Assembly (NCBI GenBank): GCA_963823165.1
Contig: CAWGKV010000034.1
Span: forward strand, 273,675-337,674
Source of the DNA: Roseiarcus sp963823165
GTDB taxonomy: Bacteria > Pseudomonadota > Alphaproteobacteria > Rhizobiales > Beijerinckiaceae
DNA length: 64,000 nt
Direction of reading: 5' to 3'
The notes beneath the pieces are model-generated. The model worked only from the letters and a program-made list of their open reading frames with translations. It did no database searches and had not been told where the DNA came from. A program made the translations under genes and the position numbers. The first letter of the stretch is position 1. Each line of letters starts with the position of its first letter. This document shows positions 29,060 through 39,212 of this stretch, piece after piece.

Positions 29060-31036
29060 GTGAGATTGGTGTTTTTTCTTGCCGCTCTGCTGCCCGCTGC
29101 GCTGCCGCCGCTAGTCGCATTTGCCGCCAAGGCCCAGAGCGATGTCGCGATCGAGGTTGCATCGCCGGCAAGACTGGGCGGCGGCATTTTGCCGGCCGAC
29201 CGTGACGCGAGCCCGAACTGGCAGATGGCCGGGATGCTCTCCGCCGGCGGCATTCCGAACCGGACCACGGTTTGCGCCAGGGTCAGCCCTCTCGGCGAAG
29301 GCAAGGACGACACAGCCAATATCCAGAAGGCGATCGAAGCGTGTCCGCTCGGTCAGGTGGTTTTGCTCGCGGCCGGCGCCTTCACCGTCGACGAGGGCCA
29401 CTTCATCTTGCTCGACAGGGGTGTAAGCCTGCGCGGCGCGGGGCCTGGCGTCACCACGCTACAGAGGACGAACGGCTGCAAGCCTCTGAGCCCCAGCAGC
29501 ACCGGCGCCTGCGGCGCGGCCCCTTCGCCGATGATCATCGTGGGACCGCAACGCTGGAACAACGACACGACCTCGACGAACCTGGCCAGCGACGTCACGG
29601 CGGGATCATATTCGGTTCAAGTGGCCAGCGCCGCCGGCTTCTCGGTAGGCCAGATCGTGCTCCTGGACGAATTGTCCGGGGCGCAGTGGATGCCGGACGT
29701 GGGCCGGACAGATCTGATCTGGGCCGCCCCCGATTATCGCGTGACGTACAACATGCACTGGCCCGTCGCGCCGGGCGACGACCCGGGCAATTGCACCAGC
29801 ACCGGCTGTGGCGGCAGCAATACTGCTTTCGCCTGGTTTTCGCGCAACGACCGGCCGACCTCGGAACATCATAAGATATCGGCGATCAAGGGGGATACGG
29901 TCACCTTCAATTCGCCGGTAACGATCTCCTATCGAACCAGCCACACCGCCCAACTTTCTCATTATCGCATGCGGCACACGACCAATGCGGGCGTCGAGAA
30001 CATGACGCTCTCCAACGCCGATGATGGGCAGCTTCGGTTCGACTGGGCGGCCAATTCGTGGGCTTATCGCGTAGAATGCACAGCCTGGGGCGGAGAATGC
30101 ATCGCGATCAACTCTTCGTTCCGCATTCAGCTGGAGCAGTTTTACATCCACGACGGCGCGTGGTGCGAGCCGGGTGGAGGCGGCTATAACATAAGCCTGT
30201 CACGTGGATCATCCGAGATCCTGATCGAAAACGGCATTTCGGTCAGGTGCAACAAGGTCATGGTGTCGCGCAGCGCCGGAGCGGGTTCGGTGACTGCCTA
30301 CAATTACATGGACGATGGCTATATCTGCTGCAACAGCTCCAATCCTCTTTTCGGGGCGGACCGCTGGCTGGAGATTGGATTAAATAATTCTCACATGGTT
30401 GGCGGGCACCACATGCTGTTCGAGGGCAATTGGGGCTTCAACATGGACAGCGATGTGACGCACGGGAATGCTATCTACAGCACCTATTTTCGGAATTGGT
30501 CCACGGGATATCGTTCTCGGTTCACGAACCCGTTTGATGGCGCAACGATCGATGATATCAATGGTTTGCCGCATCCTGGCGGCAACGGTCCGTTTCGTCC
30601 GGCGGCTACCCATATCTACACCTACTGGCATTCCTTTATCGGCAATGTCCTCGGCACGCCCGGGCACACGAGCGGATGGATTTATCACGGCGTTGATTTT
30701 ACCAATCGCGCGGCCGTCTTTCTCCTGGGATACACCGACGATCAAAGATATCCCCATACGACGCACGATCCAAAGGCCGATTTTACCTTCTCCACCCCGC
30801 CGGGGACAACGATAGCCACGGGCAACTATGACTACCTCAATAACGCGGTAAGCTGGGACCCGAACAATAGCGATCGCCTGCTGCCCAAATCGCTTTATCT
30901 GACGCACGAGCCGGCGTTCTTCAGCGCCGGGAGCGGCTACGCGTGGCCCTGGGTCAATCCGACCGGATCGCCGCAGCTCGACACGCTGCCAGCCAAGGCC
31001 CGCTACGACGCCGGGACGCCGTTCACCCAACCCTGA
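29060..31036 (+). CDS. Secreted right-handed beta-helix protein, divergent paralogue 3
   Basis: About 658 residues from GTG 29060, which has GGGAG upstream and begins a clear signal peptide (RLVFFLAALLPAALPPLV, cleaved near AKA-QS). TTG 28973 opens the frame earlier but lacks these features. It shares the plan of its two neighbours: GGIPNRTTVCARVSPLGEG, DDTANIQKAIEACPLGQVV, LRGAGPGVTTL, GVENMTLSNADDG, GHHMLFEGNWGFNMD, and the tail LPAKARYDAGTPFTQP. Overall identity is clearly lower than between copies 1 and 2. It probably acts on an extracellular polysaccharide as lyase, hydrolase or epimerase; the catalytic residues are not evident. Confidence 0.78.
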   Translation: MRLVFFLAALLPAALPPLVAFAAKAQSDVAIEVASPARLGGGILPADRDASPNWQMAGMLSAGGIPNRTTVCARVSPLGEGKDDTANIQKAIEACPLGQVVLLAAGAFTVDEGHFILLDRGVSLRGAGPGVTTLQRTNGCKPLSPSSTGACGAAPSPMIIVGPQRWNNDTTSTNLASDVTAGSYSVQVASAAGFSVGQIVLLDELSGAQWMPDVGRTDLIWAAPDYRVTYNMHWPVAPGDDPGNCTSTGCGGSNTAFAWFSRNDRPTSEHHKISAIKGDTVTFNSPVTISYRTSHTAQLSHYRMRHTTNAGVENMTLSNADDGQLRFDWAANSWAYRVECTAWGGECIAINSSFRIQLEQFYIHDGAWCEPGGGGYNISLSRGSSEILIENGISVRCNKVMVSRSAGAGSVTAYNYMDDGYICCNSSNPLFGADRWLEIGLNNSHMVGGHHMLFEGNWGFNMDSDVTHGNAIYSTYFRNWSTGYRSRFTNPFDGATIDDINGLPHPGGNGPFRPAATHIYTYWHSFIGNVLGTPGHTSGWIYHGVDFTNRAAVFLLGYTDDQRYPHTTHDPKADFTFSTPPGTTIATGNYDYLNNAVSWDPNNSDRLLPKSLYLTHEPAFFSAGSGYAWPWVNPTGSPQLDTLPAKARYDAGTPFTQP

Positions 31037-31061
31037 AGGGCGGGCTCATGGAAAGCCTCCG

Positions 31062-31832
31062 CTACTGGCCAGCATCTCGAAAAGCGGTTAGCGGATTTGT
31101 GTTGATCACCTTGAAGCCAAAATTTCTCAGCATTATAGGTATCTCACCTGAATTGCGGTTGGGGACCTCGTGCGTTTCCATTACTATTTGTAATATTTTC
31201 GCCGAAATCTTGCTATCAAGCGAATCAAGTATAGAATATTCTGCACATTCGCAATCTAATTTAAGTAAATTTATCGTGTCGCCTATCTCTGATATTATAT
31301 CATTTATTGTTCTAGATTTCACTATTATAGTCTTCGTATCTACGTTCATCCTGCCACCGACTGACTCCATCATTGTGCTGTAAGCAGATTTAGCATGAAC
31401 GTAGAATGACATCTGTCCATCTTCGCCGCTAACTGCTTCATTAAACGGGATGATATTTTCAAAGTTGTTCAACTCAATGGTCTTGAGCAGTCGCGAATAT
31501 ACAACTGGATCAGGTTCAAAAGATATCACTCTGCCCTTATTTCCAACCTTACGTGATGCAACGGCAGTAAATGACCCAAAATTTGCACCAATATCCAAAA
31601 CAATGTCTCCGCCATTTAGCTTTATATTGTTCATGAAATAGTCTTCTCTAATAACGTTTTCTAATATCGTATACCATTCACCGCTTTTTGCTCTCAAACT
31701 GAACTTTAAACCTTTGCATTCAGCAACGTAATCATGCTTTTGTAATCTCATGGAATCTAAAACAAGTGGAAGTGGATTAGAGCTAAATCGACAGAGAGAA
31801 GCTACTTGTCGACATTTTGTTGTCGCGCGCAT
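31062..31832 (-). CDS. FkbM family SAM-dependent methyltransferase
   Basis: A 256-residue methyltransferase. Motif I is IVLDIGANFGSFTAVASRKV near residue 78, followed by RVISFEPDPVVYSRL and LLKLDCECAEYSILDSL, the FkbM-type motif III region. Members O-methylate sugars or other small hydroxyl groups and are common in polysaccharide clusters. The gene is visibly AT-rich against its neighbours and uses many A/T third positions, a sign of recent transfer. It is convergent with the third beta-helix gene. The ATG at 31832 gives a short N-terminal extension that may not all be native. Confidence 0.85.
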   Translation of the reverse strand: MRATTKCRQVASLCRFSSNPLPLVLDSMRLQKHDYVAECKGLKFSLRAKSGEWYTILENVIREDYFMNNIKLNGGDIVLDIGANFGSFTAVASRKVGNKGRVISFEPDPVVYSRLLKTIELNNFENIIPFNEAVSGEDGQMSFYVHAKSAYSTMMESVGGRMNVDTKTIIVKSRTINDIISEIGDTINLLKLDCECAEYSILDSLDSKISAKILQIVMETHEVPNRNSGEIPIMLRNFGFKVINTNPLTAFRDAGQ

Positions 31833-32170
31833 CTATGATCTCCAAGCGCAAGCCACCACCGCGAGATTCCCAAGCGTTGCATATCCGGGATCGGCTATGA
31901 AGACGTAGCGGGCGCCTGAGGATAGCCGAGCATAAAAATCCAGGCCAGTAAAGCACGGGTGCGTCTCGGCGAAGCCACCAGTTGCTTACGAAGATCATCA
32001 ACGTTATATCGCCGTATTTGAATGCATGCAAAGGTCGGGTACCTTGCGAAGCACGTCGCGCAAGCCCTCGCCACGGTCATCGATTCGTTCTCTCTTCACC
32101 AGCCTTGCTACCGATCTCGTTTCCTTTATTAAGATGGCCCTGGCACCAACGGCATTAGAGGATTCCGCGG
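31833..32170. other. Gap without a recognisable gene
   Basis: About 340 bases between divergent FkbM and glycosyltransferase genes. Short frames on the reverse strand (for example one containing YNVDDLRKQLVASPRR) switch frame and have no start signal, so they may be debris of a lost gene. Promoters for both flanking genes probably lie here, but no clear -35/-10 pair is claimed. Confidence 0.4.
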
Positions 32171-33323
32171 ATGCATCGAATTGCCCTCGCGGTCCTGAGG
32201 GGACCGAGCGCCCGGAGCGAGCGTCTACGTGACCCAACCGGGGAGCGGGCCGTGCGGGGCTATGTATTCGACGAAAAGTTCTCGCCGGTCTGGGACGAGA
32301 CCCTGCTGGATAGCGCGCGAACAACTTCACGCGGGCCGGAATGGTGGCGCCTCGCCCTCGAGATCCACGCGCGAAGGGACGACTACGACGCAATCGTGAC
32401 CTGGGGTGAGAGGTTATCGCTGGCCTTGACCATTGTGCAGCGATTCGCGCGCAGCAGAAAGCCGCATATCGCCATGATGTGCCAGTTCGCGAAACCCAAC
32501 ATACAGATCCCGCTGCGCCTGTTCGGCGGCAGCCTCCACGCGGTCATCACATGGAACTCGGTACAGCGGCGCTACCTGATCGAGCGGCTCGGCTTTCCTT
32601 CCGAGCGCGTCTACCTCATGCGCCATTGCGTCGACCAATTGTTCTACAGCCCACGCGCCGCGGAGGAGGACACCATCTGCAGCGTGGGAGCCGAGATGCG
32701 CGACTATCCCACGCTCATCGAGGCGATACGCGGGACCGATTTGCGCTGCCACATCGCTGCCGATCACGTGCGCATACCCCATCGAATCCGACTGGTGGCC
32801 GATCGCCGCGTGCCAGTCGACACGCTCTCGGTCCCCGCCGACGCGAAAATCACAATTGGGCGGAAGACGTTGCTCGAGCTGCGCGACCTCTATGCTCGTT
32901 CGCGCTTCGTGGTCGTGCCGCTTCTCCCTTCGGAGAGCGACAACGGAGTGACGGTTATCCTAGAGGCAATGGCCATGGGGAAGCCCGTCATCTGCTCCCG
33001 CACGCGCGGGTCAAGTCGACGTCATCCAGGACGGGGTGACTGGCGTCTACGTGCCCGTAGGGGATCCCGTGGCGCTGCGAGAGGCGATGCTGTCGCTGTG
33101 GAACGAACCGCAGAGGGCGCACGCCATGGGCGCGCGCGCTCGGGCCTACGTCGAGCAGCATCACACGCTGGAACAGTTTGCCTTGAACGTTCGCGCCGCC
33201 GTAGAGGCGTCGCTAGAGGGCAGACCGGCTCCAAACTCATGGTGGAATGAAGAGACGTCGATCACGGCGCAGGCGCGTGGGGCGAATTTGAATTTCTCAG
33301 TGCAACCCGAGCGGTGCGGATGA
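32171..33323 (+). CDS. Glycosyltransferase family 1/4 (frameshift near 33008)
   Basis: About 383 residues after removal of one base. The N-terminal half contains YDAIVTWGERLSLALTIVQRF. The C-terminal Rossmann half has the GT-B donor-site pattern PLLPSESDNGVTVILEAMAMGKPVI, where the glutamate of E-A-M-A-M-G-K binds the sugar nucleotide. After CSRTRG the frame is lost; dropping one G from the GGG run at about 33007-33009 restores QVDVIQDGVTGVYVPVGD, the usual end of the fold. Probably adds a sugar to a lipid-linked or exported polysaccharide. ATG 32171 follows GAGG. Confidence 0.75.
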
Positions 33324-33398
33324 GCAGTGGAAGAGGGTTCCGTGGGTTCCACCGAGATATCTCGTCGAGGCGGACCGCAGGCTTACACTCCAGAAGAC

Positions 33399-34869
33399 TC
33401 ATGGGCGTAGCCCTAAATCAGCCTTCCCACGGCTGAATCCGCGCAGGAGATCGACGTAGAACGCCTTCTGCCCGGCGACGAAGATTAGCACAGCAAAGAA
33501 CGTGACGGCGAGCACGCCGGTCTCCAGGACAAGCCTTGGCAATGGCGAAAGGTGTCCGCCATACGTCAGCCGCACGGCGTAGGCGACCGCTCCCGCCATG
33601 ACGCCACAGGCCAGCGGCCGGATAACCGCCGCCCCGACGTCGCGCAGGGAAATCGCCGTGCGGTGCACGCACCACGCCACATGCGGAACCATCCACAGCA
33701 CCATCACCGCCGAGTAGGCGAACGCCACCCCCGCCGTGCCATACGGCAACCCCAACACGCAGCCCAGGATCAGGATGGGTGCGTAGACCAGCGTGATCTT
33801 GACGCTCCGCCGCACCAGCCCGAGCGAGTTGATCAGCCATGTCATTGGATTGAGGACGGCCATCACCACGATCGTCGGCGATAGCAGGCGGACGATCTCG
33901 GTCGCGGCCTGCCACTTCGGCCCCAACAGGACGAGCACGATGTCGTCGGCAAACAGCGCGCAGGCGATCGTGATCGGCAGGGTCAGCCCGAGAGCGAACG
34001 AGAAACCCGTCAGAAAAAAGCTTCTGAGCCGGGCAGGTTCGTTCTGCAGGCGGGAGAGCGCGGAGAACGCCACCTCGCCAATCACCCCATTCAGACTGTC
34101 GGTCGGAATGCTGGCGAACTGGAAGGCCCGCCCGTAGATGCCGATGGCGTCGACGCCGAGGAACCGCCCGACCATCACTTTGTCTGCATTGAGGGCGATG
34201 TAGGCGATGACGTTGTTCAGCGTCAGCGTGCCCCCGAAGTGCAGCAGCGAGCGGATGCCGGCGCCGCGGGTCGGCATTCCTGGGACCCAACCTGCCGCCA
34301 GCCAGAAGCCGATGCTGGCGACAAGCGGGGCTGCCACCGAGGATGCGACGAGCGCCCAGTATCCGTAGCCGATTGCGGCTCCGCCGATGGCGATCGCGGT
34401 GCTGGCCATCAGCGACGCCACGCCGATCACCGCCATGGCGGTGAAGCGCATCTGTCGCTGCAACAGCGCGGAGTGCTGTATCCCCACCGCGTTGAACAGG
34501 AACGCGGTCCCCAGCACCGCCGCAACCCCAACCAGGCGAGGCTCGTCGTAGAACGCGGCAATGGCCGGCGCCGCCGCCAGTGTCACGAGCGCCAGCAGCG
34601 CCCCGAGCAGAACGTTGATCCAGAAGAGGTTCGAGTGTTGGTCCGTGGTGATGTCCGGGCGCTGCACGGCAGCCGCGGACAGCCCGAAATCACGGAACAA
34701 GGTCAGCATGCCGGTCAACGCCGTGACCATGCCGACCAACCCGAAATCTTTCGGGCTCAACAGCCGCGCCAGCACGACGAGAGAACCCGTGCGCACCAAC
34801 AGGTTGGCCGCTTGCGCAGCCAGCCGCGCCGCCCCGCCGCGGATAGCCTTTTCCTTTAGTATCGTGCAT
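33399..34869 (-). CDS. Wzx-type polysaccharide flippase, MOP superfamily (frameshift near N-terminus)
   Basis: Inner-membrane exporter of lipid-linked polysaccharide repeat units. The protein has 12-14 predicted helices and the Polysacc_synt start ARLLSPKDFGLVGMVTALTGM. The longest uninterrupted frame begins only at GTG 34799, which cuts off the first helix. Removing one A from the AAAGG run near 34856 joins the ATG at 34869 as MHDTKEKAIRGGAARLAAQAANL, giving a normal N-terminus; GTG 34953 is an alternative further start. The O-antigen ligase gene next door fits a Wzx/Wzy pathway. Confidence 0.82.
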
Positions 34870-35214
34870 TGCGGGCGCGTGTTCCCGGTCCTGCACGCTT
34901 GGCGCTGCCTCGCCGAGGACGCTCGGTTCCGGGCTGATCACCGGCTCGGTCACTCCGATGCTGCAAACAAGGCTGGCTGGGGTTCGGTCTCTGATTCACG
35001 ATCTGCTAATGAAAATTGATGCCAAGCGCATGATCTGCTACCCATAGGAGCGAAGAACTGATGGACTATCGGAAAACCACCGAGAAATGAATCGGTGAAA
35101 TGAGCCAGGGGATGCATTCCCGAATATCGGAGACGAACCGCTGTTCGGAGCTACGACACGCGCCAAAGCCGGGGCGCGTCGCGCGCCGCTTTGAGCGGCC
35201 CAACCCCTAAAGCA

Positions 35215-36553
35215 ATGATTGACAAATTCGCACTCCTCCCGATCTTGGCCTGCATTTACTCTTTAATAGTGTCCCACTTGATCCCCTTTCTCACGCAATC
35301 CGGGACGCCCGCGGCCGAAAATACCGCGGCCGACGGCCGCATGGACACCAGAATTTTCTGGCCCGCCATGACTGTGATTTCCGTCACATTGGTCGCGCAA
35401 AACCGTTCTCGCCTTATTTTGCCTCCCAACATCAAGTGTCTGATCGCCTATCTTGCCTTTGCCGGCGCGAGCGTCCTGTGGGCTTTCAGTCCAGACCACT
35501 CGTTCATGCGATATCTTCAGCAAGTGATGATTGTTACATCGATTGTTCTGCCTGCGATGCTGGCGTCTCGCAACAGTGGATATGATGCGGCCATGTTTCT
35601 CTGCTTCGCATTGGCTTTGATCTTGAACTTGTACTTCGTGTACCAAGGCTCCGCGATGGTCGTCATGTACGGCTCAGGGGCTGGTGAACATCGGTTATCG
35701 AGGGATATTTCAACGGAAAAAATTATCTTGGAGAATGTGCAGCCCCTGCTATTTTGCTGTCATTGAACGAAATATTCCAGCGGGGCTGGGGCGGCGAGCG
35801 TTCGGCGCCATTGTTGCCGTCATCGCCGTTTTGCTCGTCTATCTTGAGCAATTCAAAAACAGCGTTTGGGCTTGGCATTGGTTTCCCCAATATTTGCCTG
35901 GCTTACGTTGCTTGCGAGAAAGGCAACGCGCCTTTCTCCGGCCATAATTCTATTGTCCGTACCGTTTTGCTGGATACGTGGCGTCCAGCGTATCGAACTT
36001 CGGCTTTGAACGCCTGTCATATATCCTATACCACGACTCGACTTTGACAGGCCGGACTATCATCTGGGATTTCGCGGAATCCGAGATCGCACGTAGTCCG
36101 CTCGTCGGTTGGGGATACCAGTCCTTTTGGCTGGTGCCGAACTCGCCCGCCTATACTGAAGCTCCAGGCTGGGTCAAGATGATGCCGAATGCCCACAACG
36201 GCTATTATGATACGATGCTGGAGATGGGGTACGTCGGCCTCGCTTTCCTGTTAGCCTTCATCCTCGCGACCCTCCATGCCGTCGGGCGCGTCGCAGACCG
36301 CGACCCGGGTCGGGCGCTGCTGCTGCTCTCGCTTGCTCTGTTTGTTATTCTCTAGAATTTTTTCGAAAGCATATGGATGCGCGGCTTCGAATTTTTGTGG
36401 GTGGTGTTTGTTATTGTCGCGGCCGAAATTGGTCGATACTGGCGGCCTTTTCCGCTGGGAAGGGCGGCGTACAGTTCGAGGCGCCAAAGACCGGGCAGTC
36501 CCGGCCCTTCACCAGGCGCGCGCATGCCTCGGCTGCGCATTGGGCTGTCGTGA
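35215..36553 (+). pseudogene. O-antigen ligase/polymerase (ExoQ/Wzy-like), multiply frameshifted
   Basis: Fragments in different frames line up as one membrane protein of about 440 residues. They start MIDKFALLPILACIYSLIVSH and continue through VLWAFSPDHSFMRYLQQV, GKNYLGECAAPAILLSL, FGAIVAVIAVLLVYL, SNSKTAFGL, LTGRTIIWDFAESEIARSPL with GWGYQSFW, and AHNGYYDTMLEMGYVGLAF, the last being typical Wzy_C/O-antigen ligase motifs. At least four frame changes lie at 35680-35990, and an in-frame TAG at 36353-36355 precedes NFFESIWMRGFEFLWVV. Codon use is less GC-rich than the flanks. As written it cannot make a functional polymerase. Confidence 0.75.
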
Positions 36554-36588
36554 CCATCCGCCCGGGAGTCGGCTCGGTCTACAAGCTC

Positions 36589-37832
36589 ATGGATGCAGTC
36601 GTGCTTTCGACGCCAGCGTCCGCGATCCCGGCGAGCGCCAGCCCGGGGCCCAACCTGCGTGGGCACCTGCCGGTGCTGGACGGGGTGCGGGGCCTGGCCA
36701 TTCTGATGGTCCTGCTGCTCCACTTCGTCGGCAACGTGCCGCCGAGCAACTCGGATCGAACGCGCCATCGTCGGCGTGACCAACTACGGGTCCTACGGCG
36801 TCGAGCTGTTCTTCGTCCTGTCCGGCTTCCTGATCACCGGCATCCTCTACGACACCCGCAACGAGCCCCACTACTTCCGCAACTTTTACATGAGGCGCGT
36901 GCTGCGCATCTTCCCGCTCTACTACGGCGTGCTGGCGCTCGTCTTCTTCGTGGCGCCGCTGATCCCGCTGCTGCGGGGGCCGACGCTGGACTACCTGGTA
37001 GACCGACAAGCATGGGCGTGGCTCTACGCCGTCAACATCTACATCGCCAAGCAAGGGGAGTGGTCCTTCTCCTACCTCGACCACTTCTGGTCGCTCGCCA
37101 TCGAGGAGCACTTCTACCTCTTCTGGCCGCTGGTGGTCTTCGCGCTGGCTCGCCGGCCGCGGGCGCTCATCGCGGTGAGTCTGGCGATCGCGCTGTGCGC
37201 GATGCTGGCCCGCCTGACCGGATCGCTCATGGGCCTGAGCTGGTGGACCACCTACACCCTGACCCCCTTCCGGCTCGATGGCTTGGCGCTGGGCGCGCTT
37301 CCTCGCGGTGACGGCGCGCCAGCCCGGGGGCCTGGAGCGGCTGGCGCGGGCCCTGCCGCTGGCGGTGGCCGTGGTCGGGGGGCTGCTGGCGGTCACCTTC
37401 GTCTGGACCCGCCTGGTGTCGCGCGAGGGGCTCGAGCTGGTCCTGCCAGTCCGGGCGGCGCTGATCCTGATGCTGCTGGCCTGCCTGCTGGTGTGGGCGC
37501 TCATCGCGCCGGAGCGGTCGGCCACCTCACGCTTCTTCCGCAGCCGCTCCATGGTCTTCCTGGGCACATACAGTTATGGCCTGTACGTTTACCATCACTT
37601 CATCTCGTACTATCTGACCACCAACCGCACCGACCTGGAGCTGGCGCGCTGGCTCGGCTCTCACATGGCGGCGGTGGCGCTGCAGGCCACGCTCGGCGTG
37701 TCCGCCTCGCTGGCCGTGGCCTATCTGAGCTACGAGCTCTTCGAGAAGCGGTTCCTCCGTTTGAAACGGCTGTTCGAGACGGCCAAGGAGCCGGCGCCTG
37801 AGCGTCCGGCTGCGGTGGGCGCCGAAGCGTAG
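36589..37832 (+). CDS. Acyltransferase family 3 (OafA-like), two frameshifts
   Basis: About 413 residues when two single extra bases (near 36757 and 37302) are removed; the frame shifts by one base in the same direction each time. Visible parts are LPVLDGVRGLAILMVLLLHF with the conserved D-G-x-R-G and the histidine of family 3, GVELFFVLSGFLITGILYDT, NFYMRRVLRIFPLYYGVL, SYLDHFWSLAIEEHFYLFWP, and the C-terminal membrane region ending FEKRFLRLKRLFETAKE. Such enzymes O-acetylate or O-acylate surface sugars from the inner membrane. GTG 36550, overlapping the previous stop, is an alternative start. Confidence 0.78.
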
Positions 37833-38174
37833 GTCCAGAGCCCATCCCAGGCGCTGTTGTTCCCTTTGCAGCAGACCGCGACGAACAATCTCTTGACAAG
37901 AGCTTAAAGTTGTGTTCTTGATATGTTCGCAAGGCGCAGCAAAGGAGAAGGTTTTTGCCCTCTCCGGACGCGACGGCCGGAAACGCTTCACGTCTGGTGT
38001 AAGCCATTGAAAAAGCGAGAATCCTGAACGGATCTGGTTTCCCCTGGCGTTCCTTTTGCTTCCCCTGGCGTTCCTCTTGCTTCCCCGGGGCGCGGGGCTT
38101 CCTTCCCCGGGGGAGCGGCGGCCTTCCCGCGGCGTTCCAGGACGTTCCGCCAGTTCGCGGAAAAAAGCGAATCC
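37833..38174. other. Intergenic region with local repeats
   Basis: About 340 bases between the acyltransferase and the convergent epimerase. It holds a 21-bp tandem repeat at 38041-38082 and GC-rich text reading like decayed coding sequence. No gene is supported. Confidence 0.5.
38041..38082. repeat. 21-bp tandem repeat, two copies
   Basis: CCCCTGGCGTTCC followed by TTTTGCTT (38041-38061) is repeated with one substitution, TCTTGCTT (38062-38082). The start of a third partial copy (CCCCGGGGCG) follows. Confidence 0.8.
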
Positions 38175-39212
38175 TCAGTTTGAAACGGCTGTTCGGGATT
38201 CCAGAGAGCCGGCGCCCGAGGGCTTGGCTGCGCCAGGCGCGGGACCGTAGGTGCGCGCCAAGCACTGCTGGTAGTCGAGCGGCGGGGTCCATCCCAGGGT
38301 TTCCCGCAGCCTGCGGTTCTCGAAGCGGAGCGGCTTGAGCATCGCTTCGAGCCGACGCGGCATGAGGATGCTGGGCACCTTGGTGGCGCGCCTGAAGACG
38401 GTGGCGAAGGCCATCCGCACCACCGAGATGGCGAGCCAGTAGGGGACGGGCACGCGCCAGCCCGGCTGGCCGCTGCCGCGCATGTAGTCGGAGAGGTAGG
38501 TCCAGATGCGTTCGCCGGGGCCGTCGACCACGTTCAAGGTCTGGCCTCGGGCGCGGGCGTCCACCGCCGCCAGCGCAAAGACGTCGGCGCAGTTCTCCAC
38601 ATGGGTCATCGGGATGCGGGTCAGCGGACCGATGACCAGGTGGTGGCGCCCGAATTGCTGGCCCAGGGCCGCCAGATAGCCGTGATCGCGTCCCCAGATG
38701 AAGCCGGGCCGGAGCACGGTGAGGTCCAAGCCGTGCTTCTCGGCAAAGCGCCGGGTCACCCGCTCTTGCCACCATTTTGCGATGGTGTAGCCATCGCGGG
38801 CGTAGACATCCGGCGCCTCGTGCAGCGGCGAATCCTCGTCCAGGGTACGGCGGACCGAGCTGTAATCGTAGACCGAAAAGCTGCTGCACAGCACAAGCCG
38901 GCGGCAGGCGCTGGAGGCCATGGCGTCCAGCAGCCGCTCGGTGCCGGCCACGGTTCCCGCGAATTGCGCGTCCTCCCCGCCGGAGACCACCGCCGCCAGG
39001 TGGAGCAGCACGTCGACGCCCTCGAAGGCGCGACCGAGGTCGCGCGAAGTGCGCAGGTCGGCCCGGAAGACCTCCACCGAGGAGGGCCAGCCGAGCGCCT
39101 CCAGCCGCGCAGCCGGGCGGACCATGGCGCGCACCTCAATGCCCCGGGCCAGCAGCGCGGCGACCACGTGCCGGCCGAGGAACCCGTTGGCGCCGGTGAC
39201 AAGAGCCCTCAT
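38175..39212 (-). CDS. NAD-dependent epimerase/dehydratase family protein
   Basis: A 345-residue extended short-chain dehydrogenase-like protein. N-terminal nucleotide motif RALVTGANGFLGRHVVAALL, then VDVLLHLAAVVSGG, the serine region LVLCSSFSVYDYSS, and the active-site Tyr-x3-Lys as YTIAKWWQERV. C-terminal segments (RPGFIWGRDHGY, GPLTRIPMTHVENCAD) are typical of sugar-nucleotide or 3-beta-HSD-like members. It overlaps the upstream oxidoreductase by ATGA, so the two probably act in one sugar-modification step. The last 20 or so residues are encoded by a repeat and are probably not native. Confidence 0.82.
   Translation of the reverse strand: MRALVTGANGFLGRHVVAALLARGIEVRAMVRPAARLEALGWPSSVEVFRADLRTSRDLGRAFEGVDVLLHLAAVVSGGEDAQFAGTVAGTERLLDAMASSACRRLVLCSSFSVYDYSSVRRTLDEDSPLHEAPDVYARDGYTIAKWWQERVTRRFAEKHGLDLTVLRPGFIWGRDHGYLAALGQQFGRHHLVIGPLTRIPMTHVENCADVFALAAVDARARGQTLNVVDGPGERIWTYLSDYMRGSGQPGWRVPVPYWLAISVVRMAFATVFRRATKVPSILMPRRLEAMLKPLRFENRRLRETLGWTPPLDYQQCLARTYGPAPGAAKPSGAGSLESRTAVSN
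38177..38252. repeat. Partial duplicate of the acyltransferase gene 3' end
   Basis: This stretch repeats 37762-37834, the last codons of the acyltransferase gene, in the same orientation with scattered differences. TTTGAAACGGCTGTTCG, GAGCCGGCGCC and a final CGTAGG occur in both. The epimerase gene on the other strand takes its last codons and its stop from this copy. Confidence 0.7.

Noticed and set aside
38041..38082. Tandem 21-bp repeat as a possible CRISPR array
   Set aside because: Units are adjacent with no spacers and only two copies exist; no cas genes are nearby.
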